From the NCBI RefSeq assembly GCF_002105155.1, contig NW_019029037.1, positions 181,765 through 245,764 of the forward strand: a stretch of 64,000 nt of DNA, written 5' to 3'. Under the pieces are notes generated by a model, which did not search any database, was not told the origin of the DNA, and worked only from the letters and a program-made list of their open reading frames with translations. The stretch's first letter is position 1, and every line of letters begins with the position of its first letter. Shown here piece after piece: positions 11,204 through 21,653 of this stretch. The position numbers and the translations under genes were made by a program. The DNA is from Lobosporangium transversale (taxonomy: Eukaryota > Mortierellomycota > Mortierellomycetes > Mortierellales > Mortierellaceae).

Positions 11204-11503
11204 TTAGCAGCCCTTCTTTGTGGGCGCGTAGGTATCTTCTGGGTTCTCGCAGTTGTGCTTATCCATTTCACATTGGTTGCTAAATGTCCTTGGTGTGCCA
11301 TTTTGGGAAGTAGCGCAACGTGGGTCGTGGACCATACCACACGCCTGGGGGCATCCCGACGAGTTAGAGCCAGGGTATACAGGATCGGCGCGAGACAGGA
11401 GATCCATCTTAACAACAGGAAGCGGACTTGCTGATACCGAGATAACCATAGTCATGGCCACGAGAGAAATAAGAAGGATGACAGCTGACACGGCGGATCG
11501 CAT
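11204..11503 (-). CDS. Secreted Kazal-type serine protease inhibitor
   Basis: 99-aa single-exon protein. An N-terminal signal peptide (about residues 1-26) is followed by a short linker and one Kazal-like domain near residues 50-99. Six cysteines are arranged C-x3-C-x7-C-x14-C-x6-C-x12-C, with the family's DP before the third cysteine and an NGTPRTFSNQC segment matching the usual D/N-G-x-T-Y/F-x-N-x-C core. The third-to-fourth cysteine gap is a few residues longer than in typical Kazal domains. It should act outside the cell against serine proteases. The reactive-site residue cannot be assigned a specificity. A TATA-like box lies at 11610-11616. The gene sits among the small secreted peptide genes. 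Confidence 0.72.
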   Translation of the reverse strand: MRSAVSAVILLISLVAMTMVISVSASPLPVVKMDLLSRADPVYPGSNSSGCPQACGMVHDPRCATSQNGTPRTFSNQCEMDKHNCENPEDTYAPTKKGC

Positions 11504-13722
11504 GGCTTGAAAAGTTGGCTTTGTCTTGAATTAGGTGGAGATGGAGGCAGAGGTGAATGTGTAAGTGATTTCAATCTTTTTTTTTTTTTTGTTAAGGAAA
11601 GAAGTTCTTTTTTATAGTAAAAAAAGAGCCATTTTGGTGTTGAGCAACCAAAAAAAGGCTTGATTTTCAGATGCGTCGCTTGCCACTGGAATAAATCTAA
11701 AAAAAGAGATTTTGGGGAGGATCTCTTTTGGCATTGGTCTATGCGTTGGGAGAAAAAAAAGTCTATATACAAATTCTGGTCTCTCAATGGCATAGTCCCC
11801 ATAATTAAATTTTTTTGAATATGAGTGCTTTTACTGTTGGTATGGGTCCAGAATTCAGTTTTGAGAGGATTGCAAAATTGAGGGGTCATTTGCTTGCTCC
11901 AGAAGGATCTTTTTTTTTTTTTTTTTTTTTTTTTTTGGATATCTTGTTATTCTCTTGTTATGCCTTCTAGTAAATTTTTCAATGCCCTTTGTTTTGCTTC
12001 TTTCACAATATACCCACTGCTCCTTGTGAACCTCCTTCCCTCACTTAGTAATTCGGGTTAGCCTGAAATCGAGGTCAACCTTTGGTTCAAAATATCTTTA
12101 TACATAAAACCATTGTTATGCTGCTGTTACACTACCATGGCCCAATAGCAGCCATATCTCTAGGGAAACGATATACTGATAGCGTTTGTTTCTCAAGTCA
12201 TGAGAAGAGTAAAGACAAAGATTAAAATCCTAAATGAACTCTACATGAGCAATCCATGTCGACTTACAGCACTTACTGTATTCACCATATCTGTCAATTG
12301 ACATCATTGACCTCTGTGTTACCACTTTATCTTTAACTCCAGTTTCAGCAACTAAAGCTCTAGACGTGATGTGATGCATAACTCACAAAGTCCGCAGTTG
12401 AGGAAAAAGGAGACACCTTGAGTTTCCTGCTACGGTTAATTTCATGGAGTAGACGTCATGAACGCGTCCGCTACGTCAACACTCCAATTTTCCGTTCTAC
12501 TAGTTACCGCTCCGCCATTTATAGTAGCCCGTGCCATCTCCTTGTGACTTGACATTCAGCACTGCTGCACCTAGACTACCTTAGATGGAGCAAACTGTTT
12601 GGTTCATCTCTATCACTTGGAGGCGTCACCTGCAATAGATATATTTAATCTTTTACGGACCTTGTTTCTACCATTTATTGTATAATTCTACCATGGAAAA
12701 AGGGTTAATAATAATAATAATAAAAGACCCCAAGCTTGAATCTGATATCAATGTGGCAGTCTGTGGTCCCACCGTTCCTCTCAAACGCATATTCGGTTTT
12801 CAGTTTGAGCTTTCGTGCTGCTTTGTCCTAGGCGCCTACGGGCGGAAACTGAAAATGATTTAGCTGACGTATCCAAAGTCAAAATTATCCATTATTTGAT
12901 GCAAATGTGCCTCAGAATTCAGAAGATTAAGAGCGCTTATCGGACTCTATTAAATTTGTTCCTTTCATTGTAATTGATGTTAGAACAATGGTTAGGTCAT
13001 TAATAAAAAGCTCTTAAGGTTTATTTGCAGATGATAAGCACAAGCCACGGTCATCCCAATTGGCTTCAAATATCCCATTTATGCCTGTGCTCACATTCAC
13101 ATTCACATTCACACTTGCAGACAAAGCAACATTACGCGACTCGTGTTGTTAATTGACCATAACAGCCAGATACCATTCCTCTCTTGGATCGGTCTTATAA
13201 ACTATAGGCTGCCAAACTTCGATCAAGAAGAGCTTTTTTTTTTATTCAATGTGGATGTATCCCACGGGTGTACACCTTCCTGCATTTAATATGACAAGGT
13301 TCAGGCAATTTAAAATAAATTCCATGAGATACAAACAAATGACTGTGACACATTGACCATGTTAATTTCCTAATTTCCCATGCTATTACCCGCCACTATG
13401 TTTGAGAACCTGGACCCTAAACTCTAGCTGCATGTCAGTACCTTCCCTTAAATAAACTGCTCCACAATTGACCGTGGGGATCCTTTTCATAACATATGCC
13501 CTGTCTTTGGTACTTTTCTTCTAGTACAACGTCCATGGCTCTGGCGGTTGCACAAGGTAATAATTTCATTGAAATGTTAATTTGTGTAATGGCAGCTTCT
13601 TGGATCCATATTATATCCAATTGAGGATTGCTGTCTTCTAGAGCTGAATAGCATCGCTACTCCACAAACAGAAGACTATAGGCATGCACATGCCATCATC
13701 CTCGACAAAGGACTCTCGACAG
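11504..13722. other. Intergenic region between the inhibitor and polygalacturonase genes
   Basis: Contains the inhibitor promoter, a long T tract near 11911-11936 and AT-rich sequence. A 145-codon minus-strand frame (11452-11889) overlaps the inhibitor start in another frame and is lysine/serine-rich low complexity; I do not accept it. No other gene seen. Confidence 0.45.
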
Positions 13723-13730
13723 TATAAAAA
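13723..13730 (+). promoter_or_regulatory. TATA box of the polygalacturonase gene
   Basis: TATAAAAA 108 bases upstream of the ATG at 13831. Confidence 0.65.
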
Positions 13731-13830
13731 GGGCGATATGTCTGCCGTTGTAGGAAACAAAACACCCATCCAAAACAACAAGCACTCCAAATCCTCAACC
13801 CTTACTCAGAATTGCTTCCTACTCTCCATC

Positions 13831-15141
13831 ATGAGAATTTCTCTTATCGTTCCCGCCATTTTGGCCACTACCGTCATTGCTGGGCCTGTCCAGGTGAGGG
13901 TCGCTAAGTGAACGAGAAGAACATGGCTGTGAGACCTTCCTTACCAACTTAACCTTCGAACTGTCTCATACTATTCTTTTGCACCCTTTAGACACGTGCC
14001 GGATGCACCGCTACATCTTACGAGCAAATCGCAGGGACCAAAGGTTGTAGTGCGATTGTCATCCAAGGCCCATTTACCGTGCCTGCTAACAAAAAGATTG
14101 ATCTCACTGGACTCAAGACCGGCACCACAATCAAGATTAGTATGTTTTTCTTTATCCCACACTTTTTTTTTTTCTTTGTTTTCCTCAGTCTCATAATTGT
14201 TCCTGCTCTCAACAGAGGTCAACGTCGAAGCTTACAACAACCACTCTGATCTTCATTAGCTGGCACTATCACGTTCGCCAAAGGGAATCTTGGAAAGGAC
14301 CACGACCTCGTCACCATTGGTGGTTCGAACATTAACATTGATGGCACCAAGGGAGTTTTCGATGGCAACGGTCCAGTAAGTGTCTTTTTTTTTTTTTTTT
14401 TTCTTTTTTTGCTACTTCATTTTAGTTTATTGAGTGGCACGAATGAAACATCGTCTTAACCGTTAACCCTTTTTTTTTTTTTTTTTTTTTTTTTTTACTA
14501 CTACTCCTGACAAAGGCATATTGGGATGGCAAAGGAGGCAATGGTGGTGTCAATAAGCCCAAGTTTGTCAGACTCCGCAAAATGAGTGGTTCAATTACTG
14601 GACTGACTATCCTTAGATCGCCTGTCCACACCTTCTCTGTCAATAACTGTAATGGACTTATTCTTAAGGACATTACCATTGATAACCGTAAGTTGCTCAA
14701 ATGCCTTGTATCGTTACATATATTTTCAGGAGGGATCTGTTAATCCTTACGCACTTTCAATATGGTGGTTTCTGGATATGACTCAATCTTTTTTTTTTTT
14801 CTTACGATGCTTTTATTTCCTTTTTTTTTTTTTTTTTATTTCTTTTGAATTCACGAAAAAAAAAAAAAAAAAAAAAAAAAAAGGCGGACCCAGCTATAGT
14901 CTTGGCCACAATACAGATGGCTTTGATATCTCTGGTGACTCCAAAGGTATCACAATTGTAGGTGCCAAAGTGTACAATAACGACGATTGCCTTGCTGTCA
15001 ACAGCGGCTCCAACATCGTCTTCAACGACAATCTTTGCGATGGTGGTCATGGTGTTTCAATTGTACGTATAAGCAGTAAAAAAAAAAAGAAAAAGAAAGA
15101 CTTTAAGAGAGTATTGCTGTCTGTGAATATGCAAACAGAGC

Positions 15142-15172
<31 letters not shown>

Positions 15173-15781
15173 CTCATACGCTCCTACCTCTTTTACAAAA
15201 AAAACATCGCCATTAAAAAAACAGGGTTCTATCAAGGCTGGTGGAGTGGTTGATGGTGTTTCAATCGCTCGCTGTAACATTGTGAACTCTGACAACGCTG
15301 TCCGTATCAAGGCCTATGCCAACGCGACGGGCGGTAAAGTCAACAATATTACCTATACAGACATTACAATGTCCAACATTCACAAGTATGGTGTTATTAT
15401 CCAACAGGATTACACCAATGAAGGACCCACTGGAAAGCCTGGTGGGGCCGCTCCTATCACCAATGTGAACCTCAACAACATCCGTGGTACCATGAGCAAG
15501 AAAGGAAGAAACAATGTCTACATCCTCTGTGCCAAGTGCGACAAGTTCAATTTCCAAAAGATTAACATTACTGGAGCATCGCCTAAATGCACGTAAGTCA
15601 CTTTTTTTTTTTTTTTTCTTCTTCTCTTCTTTCTTTCTTTCTTTCTTTTAACTTTTACCTTCTTCGCTGTTCCTCTCTTGAATCGGACGAGTTTACTTTC
15701 TCTTAATTATGCATATGTATTCTAATCATTTTGGATTCCATGTTACGTAGTGGAATCTCTCCCAAGCCTAGCGGTTGCTAA
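13831..15781 (+). CDS. Secreted endo-polygalacturonase, glycoside hydrolase family 28
   Basis: Seven exons: 13831-13893, 13992-14139, 14260-14375, 14516-14687, 14884-15062, 15225-15592, 15751-15781, giving 358 aa, the usual GH28 size. A signal peptide covers about residues 1-18. All four family motifs are visible: NTD (176-178), DDC (200-202) with the catalytic acids, GHG (221-223) and RIK (253-255). The enzyme should hydrolyse alpha-1,4 links in pectic homogalacturonan outside the cell. Introns are short but loaded with T or A tracts; the acceptor of exon 5 ends a poly-A run and the AG in it is inferred from frame. A continuous 314-codon frame across 14652-15596 reads through introns and is not the product. 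AATAAA at 16078-16083. TATA box at 13723. Confidence 0.92.
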
Positions 15782-16704
15782 GTATTGCACTCAAGCTTTC
15801 GTCGATTTACATCAAAGCCATTTTTAGAGTTGATAGACATATAAGAACCATCATAGATTGATGTCTGTTTTACCATTATTAAAGATGATTGATTTTTTTA
15901 AAGTCAGTAAACCAAAGATTGGGTTGTGCAGAGCTCTGACCGTCCATCCATCCATATACGACTTTTTTATTATTATTATTATTACTGTTTCTCTTCAGTT
16001 GATCAGGGTGATGCAGTATGAATAATGATAAGAACTATGGCTGCTGTAAACCGACCATTATTTTCAAGTGATATTGCAATAAAAATGGATTTTGACAACA
16101 CGTAAGAGCTATGGAAGCAACGTCGTCTCGAGTCTTTTGAGGAACCAAAGAGAGACGAGGATGGTGTCGACAACTATGAATCGACAATAGTCACTAACTT
16201 GGATATCGTCAAAGGCAGTACTTGAAGTGGCATTAAGGTATCTGTGGGGACATCCTCTTTTTCTTTTCCTTTTTTCTTCACATTCATTTTTCTCTATAGT
16301 TGCCTCAAAAGGATCCAGTCGTATAAAAATGAAAACATAAAAGTATGAAGCCCGCAATATGTTCACTTCAGTATTCTCGATTAACTCTATAGTCGTATGT
16401 GTGATGGCTACCATCATGAGTATGAGTATGAGTATGTGTGTGAGTATAGGTATGGGTATAAGTATATGCATGCCCGTGTCCGATATACTAAGCCCAGGCC
16501 CAAATGAAGCTCTCCCATCGCATTCTATCAAGCAGTGGTAGCAGTAGCACGAAAGGGGAATTAACAGGTCATCAGTTTGTCCCGAAGTATACATCGCATC
16601 ACCTACATAACTGCGTACAGAAGAGACAAATAAGGCCTGTACAGAACATTGACAACACTTGCAGGACAAATACAGAGTCAATGCTAGAGCTGCATGATGA
16701 ACTT

Positions 16705-16739
<35 letters not shown>

Positions 16740-17878
16740 CCTTGAGCATGGTATGGTGGTAATTGATGGTCGCGTTAGTAATGGTGGCATGACGGGCATG
16801 ATGTCAAGGGTCAGCGACTATTCATACCAAGGCTGCATAACACTAATGGACATAAATGCCCACAGAGAAAACAGACCCAGACCAATGATTGTTCGCAGTG
16901 GTAAATAATCTTTTGGAACGAATGTCGTATCGATGGTCTCGCTCATTATTTGAATGTTTTGGTTTGAACCATCTTTGGAGACATAGTCTGACCATGATGA
17001 CAAACGCGTAAATAAATAAAGAAAAATACTCTCCTAAGAGCTAGATTTTTTTTCCCCCTTCCTTTACCAGGTAATATCTCCTGAAAGGGACTGGTCAACC
17101 AAAAAAAGTCATGGGAGCGAGAGAGAGACATGGAAAGAGAAAAATGAAGCGCCGTTTAGTGGATCATGGATATAGAAGAGTAGGAAAGTGTAAAGTGCAA
17201 TGAACATTTAAGCATTTTTGGGCCTCGACTTTTTCTGGATTTTATAAAGGATGAAAGTGGCCAATGCTTTGATCTGAAATCTATCATTGTTGTTCGCGTG
17301 GGCTGTGCAGGAAAAAGCTCAACACGTCTCTCGCACTCTCGTAGTGCTCTGATTGGCTTGTCACGCATATGCGGCGCTTTCCTTTTCCTGTTTTTCCCCT
17401 CTCTTTTTTTTTTTTTTTTTTTTTTTTTTTGGTTTCCTTGGCGTTGTTTATCATTTCTGCACGGCAGACGTTTTTACTTTTGACGTTGTATCATGCATCA
17501 TGCCTGATTTCCGTTATATGCCATCATCAGCTTACTCCACTCTATTCATATCAACGAGTAAGGGCTACCGATCATGCTTCAACAAATCATTTGGGAGGGG
17601 AAAATTTTGGGAACATCAACAAAGTGCTATTAATATAGCTGAAACAAGGAAAGTCGAAAGATGGATGGGCAACTGTTGGAACAAAGGGTCAATGAAGTTG
17701 TGAGTTTCTTTATTCTTCTTGCTGTTGAATGTTGTTACTTGTTGTTGTTGTTTTTACTTGACTAACTACTTGCAAACGTGCCAAAGAAGTCTTGCTAATT
17801 TTACTATAGACCTATCTTTAACCTTCTCTGCTATGTTCTGTTAGAGAACAATCAAAAACTCGCTTCAAAAAAATTGGT
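15782..17878. other. Intergenic region, no gene seen
   Basis: Holds short GAGTAT-type repeats near 16420-16465 and poly-T tracts at 16707-16739 and around 17404-17430. A 190-codon minus frame (16109-16681) overlaps the repeats and lacks any motif. I see no supported gene. Confidence 0.45.
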
Positions 17879-17886
17879 TATAAAAA
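17879..17886 (+). promoter_or_regulatory. TATA box of peptide paralog 5
   Basis: TATAAAAA 99 bases upstream of the ATG at 17978. Confidence 0.65.
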
Positions 17887-17977
17887 GGAAGGATCATTTT
17901 CTGACCCCACTCCACTTCATTCCATCTCAAGTTTCTCTACTCCAGATTTAAGAAAAAAAAAACAACAACAAACAAAC

Positions 17978-18178
17978 ATGCTTCGCCAACTTGTCGCTCT
18001 CGCTGTCTTTGCTCTCGTTGCCATGACGTCTGTCGAGGCCATTACTTGTGGAGCCCAGTCCCACAGGCATGTCTACTGTACCACTATCAGAACTCCTTGC
18101 CCCAGCGGTTACCGTGCCGTTTTCTATGATGATCCTTTTCCTTGCTGCAGAGGCCAACGTTGCTGCATCCCAAGATAA
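17978..18178 (+). CDS. Small secreted cysteine-rich peptide, paralog 5 (seven cysteines)
   Basis: 66-aa protein, intronless. A 21-residue signal peptide (MLRQLV start, ending VEA) resembles the four other members. The mature part keeps the spacing C-x9-C-x6-C-x14-C-x5-CC but has an extra cysteine directly after the fourth one, giving seven, and a two-residue C-terminal extension (Pro-Arg). An odd number of cysteines could allow dimerisation or leave one thiol free; this is inference. The leader before the ATG is an A/C-rich CAACAACAAAC type rather than the CAAGCCAAAC leader of copies 1-4. AATAAA at 18299-18304. It lies about 10 kb from the other members, next to a strong hairpin repeat. Confidence 0.83.
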   Translation: MLRQLVALAVFALVAMTSVEAITCGAQSHRHVYCTTIRTPCPSGYRAVFYDDPFPCCRGQRCCIPR

Positions 18179-18408
18179 TCAGTTTTTTTGCTTCTACGGT
18201 CGGGACTTTCTTTTTTTTCTCCTTTTTGTATATATATTTTTTTTATTTTCCAAGGAAGTGAAATTTTTACCACATTCATGAATATGGTAGAACAAATCAA
18301 TAAAACACGTTTTTTTCCACTAATTGATCCATTGACAGTTACGAGATGAACACACTGGAACATCTAGAAAGTGTTTGGACTGTACTTTTACTTTTTTAGT
18401 CAGTCGAG

Positions 18409-18510
18409 ACCAGTGCTCCTATTCGAGCTGAAATTTTGTCAATTGACATTTATTTTTTTAATCTGAAACATCATAATTGACAAAATTTCAGTTCGAATAG
18501 AAGCACTGGT
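18409..18510. repeat. Near-perfect 36-bp inverted repeat with 30-bp loop
   Basis: Arms 18409-18444 and 18475-18510 are reverse complements with two mismatches. Both could be G-U pairs in RNA. It follows the paralog 5 gene by about 230 bases. It could be a small non-autonomous transposon remnant, a transcript hairpin or a cruciform-forming element. No flanking target duplication was recognised. Confidence 0.8.
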
Positions 18511-18706
18511 CGAGACGTAGTCCCCTAACCTTCGATTGGTGGAGAGTGTCCCCCCCTTCTTCACTATCTCACTTGATGATTTTAGTACCTTTTGATTGGG
18601 CAGAGGAAGGTTTTGTACTTTTTTTTTTTTTTTTTTTGGCTTTTTTGGCTTTTTTGGCTTTTTTGGTTCAGTTGAAAAAAAATGCTATTGTATATTTATT
18701 ATGCTA

Positions 18707-19419
18707 TTATTCGTATCGCGCTGGTTCGGGTGGTTGTACTTTGCTGGCAATGTGCATTTGATGATATTCTTCTACATAAGACTCAATCGATACTGAGATA
18801 TGTGAGTCGCGTGGTGACAAATCTTTACGGTAAGCTCCAAAGCCGGGCATTGCAAATTGAGCTCCAACCCTGGAGAGTCTTTGCTCACCATTACTACTTG
18901 AACCACCTCGATAACCTCCACCGACTCTTGCATATCTTTTACTTTTACCACTTGATGTCACCCAATGGATTGTGATTGCATTGAGTGTGACATCCAAGGT
19001 ACAAGAGGCTAGACAGAACAGCCCTCGTTCAGTGCCTTGAAAATAGACAAGGGTTGAAATGTTGGCACAGGAGAGGATCAGAGCAAAAACTGATCCAATT
19101 AAGGTCCTGCGGGCTACATCTCGAAGCTTGCTCTTTGTAGGACCCTGAAGCATGGAAGTAGAGGAAACCAAGGACCGTAAAAAGAGCGCTGTGAGCCAGC
19201 AAGACAAGAGGACATCATAAATGATATAAGGGATCGCTGCTGCACCCTGTAGTCCAATCTATGGTAGTTGTAGAAGTAGGCAGAGGCAGTTGGAAGTAGT
19301 AAAACAAAAAAGGCATGATGAGTTTACTATTTTTTTTTTTTTTTTTTTTTTGAACAGATGCTGTGTGACATATTGTGCAGGGTCTGTGTGTGTCTCGCCT
19401 CCTGGCCTGTCCACTGATC

Positions 19420-19454
<35 letters not shown>

Positions 19455-19927
19455 ACCTGACATTCGCCTTCGTCTGTGATAACAGCGACACGGAATAGGA
19501 CGGCCAATACAAAGACAACCGCGTAGGGAGTGAGTAGGAACATGTTGAATTTAAACATGGGGCAATTCCATCGCCTGATCCCTACAGCGGTAACAATATG
19601 TACACGCTCGATCAGGAACAAGTAGATCACGAGTTTGCATGATCCGTAGAGGATAATACAGATGAAGATGGACATTTGACAGGATAATAGGTTGAAATTG
19701 TTGGTCTGGACTAACATGGCTGCCATGATTGAGAACAGCCATGAGACCAGATATAGACTGACGACGAGACCACGTGCATAGTTGATATTACTAAATTGAG
19801 TTCCTGCAGTCTTGCGGCCAAAGAGTGCTGACATAAGGGTGATACATGAAAGCGAGAAGAAGAGTGATAATGACTCGACAGTGTCGGGCATGTACTTCAT
19901 GGGAGCTTTTCCGTCAAACGTGCTCAT
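18707..19927 (-). CDS. Seven-transmembrane protein, receptor-like
   Basis: Two exons, 19457-19927 and 18707-19258 (minus), joined in phase 0 across a 198-bp intron containing both an A tract and a T tract. The 340-aa product has seven hydrophobic segments: near residues 17-38, 47-72, 80-105 and 125-148 in exon 1, and about 165-187, 205-230 and 235-255 in exon 2. A charged LIERVH motif follows segment 3, roughly where G-protein-coupled receptors carry an E/DRY-type motif. The C-terminal tail of about 80 residues is hydrophilic and Ser/Gly-rich. It is probably a plasma-membrane sensor, but I cannot name a ligand or subfamily; a transporter-like 7TM protein is an alternative. Confidence 0.75.
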
Positions 19928-20110
19928 GATTATGGAGAATTAATATATGGAATAGTATAAATGAATGAGGAAAAAAATAGAATAAAAATAGAAATAAAAA
20001 TGAATGGAATGGAATGAAATGGAAATAGAATAGAATGGAGAAATGAATTGTGAATGAATTAAAGTAGAATCAAGCGTATGGCCCGGTCAATGAGCAAGTC
20101 ATGAAGGAAG

Positions 20111-20144
<34 letters not shown>

Positions 20145-20891
20145 AGAATGGAAAAGGACGAGATACAAAGGATGTTGATGTGTGTGACAGGGGGGGATGT
20201 GGAGAAAGAAGAGAGAGGACAATGAGCGGTCGGACGCCGCACAGACTTTGGGGGAGGGTTGTATAAATTAATCAGAGTGAAGGGAGAGGGGAGAATGGAG
20301 AATGGAGGGATGAAGGAATGACCATGAATCTGAATGGAAAGAGAAAGCGTACACACACAAAAAGGGAAAAAAGAGTGGGGTATAAAAAAACGAAGGAGAA
20401 GAGAGAGAGAGAAACAATGAATCGGAAAAAAGCCTTAGTGCCTTTTTTTTCTTTTTAATCTTATTGAAATATAAAAGGGCAAATAAAGAAAGTAAAAGTT
20501 TAAATAAAAAGGGGGGGAAAAAAAGAAAGAGTACTTGCACATGTACATGCTTAAAATGATTGACCAGATCCAGATCAGAGGACAGAGGACAGAGTAACCC
20601 ATACATAAATCTATATAACATGTATATATCTATACATGCATACATGTTTAAAAGAACAAGACAACAGGCAACAAAGGGCGAGGGCAGGGCAGCATAGAGA
20701 AGAGCCTCTTTTGGCTGCTTCCTCAACATGACTGAATTGCATTCAAAACATTAATGCTAAACCAACGACACTAATGATTTACTCTTGTAGTCTAACCGTA
20801 AACTGTATTCCCCAAACTGATACTGATCCAACTGCCCATTTCGTCAGCATTCTCTCTCTCTCTCCTTTTTGTTCAATAGGAGACAGCGCAT

Positions 20892-20923
<32 letters not shown>

Positions 20924-21653
20924 TTGTTGCATTGCATTGCATGGTATATATGGTTCTTGTTCTTGTCGTTGTAGACATAGACTTCCTGTATAAAATATAT
21001 AAAAATAAGACTGAGGACGGACAAGTATCGTGATGTCGTTTGCTCTTTAGAAAAGGCAGATCATAAAGCGACAGAGCGACATTAAAACTGTTCATACTTT
21101 GTCCATGTCACTCGACCTATTCATGAGCAAACCTCACCTAGTGAAAAGAAATGCCAAAAAAAAAAAAAAAAAAAAAAAGTACTTCATACCTCGTACATGG
21201 TCACACACTAAAAACGCGCGCTTTTTTTTTTAAAAAATGAGCTTTTTTTTTTTTTTTTGCCTGCCGAACCATAATGTAAGACTTTTATACTCATTCATCC
21301 AAGAATGTCTATTTATCCTTTACGATAGAGATCATTCTTGAGCAAAGACAACAAGGAGTTTGCTCATGAAAAACAGAGAGAGACAGAGGAGATGGATAGA
21401 GATAGAAAGAAGCCCTTTTTCATGGCAATTATCCGAAACATTGAGACCTATTCCTCTTCCTTTTCCTCCTTACCTTACACCTGCTCTCGCTCTTGTTTGT
21501 AGATCCTTTTATATTTATTATTATTACACACGACACTCATAATTGGTAAAGAGACACAATGAGGTATATCATTTTTTTCATTAATAGTTCAAGTATTTTT
21601 ACTTTATCAATGTATATGCTACATGTACTGTACTCTCTCTCTCTTCTTTCCTC
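19928..21653. other. Intergenic region, purine/pyrimidine-rich
   Basis: Includes a GAGA-rich stretch (20111-20147), A/T tracts (20893-20922, 21155-21178) and the likely 5' leader of the 7TM gene. Apparent frames here are low-complexity Ser/Leu/Phe and are not credible. No gene seen. Confidence 0.5.

Noticed and set aside
11452..11889. 145-codon minus frame overlapping the Kazal gene start
   Set aside because: Low-complexity Lys/Ser stretches from homopolymers, overlapping the promoter of a better supported gene.
14652..15596. Single 314-codon frame in the polygalacturonase gene
   Set aside because: It reads through two introns, giving Phe and Lys runs from homopolymers; the spliced model restores all GH28 motifs with correct phases.
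16109..16681. 190-codon minus-strand frame
   Set aside because: It runs through GAGTAT-type repeats, has biased composition and no domain, promoter or splice support.
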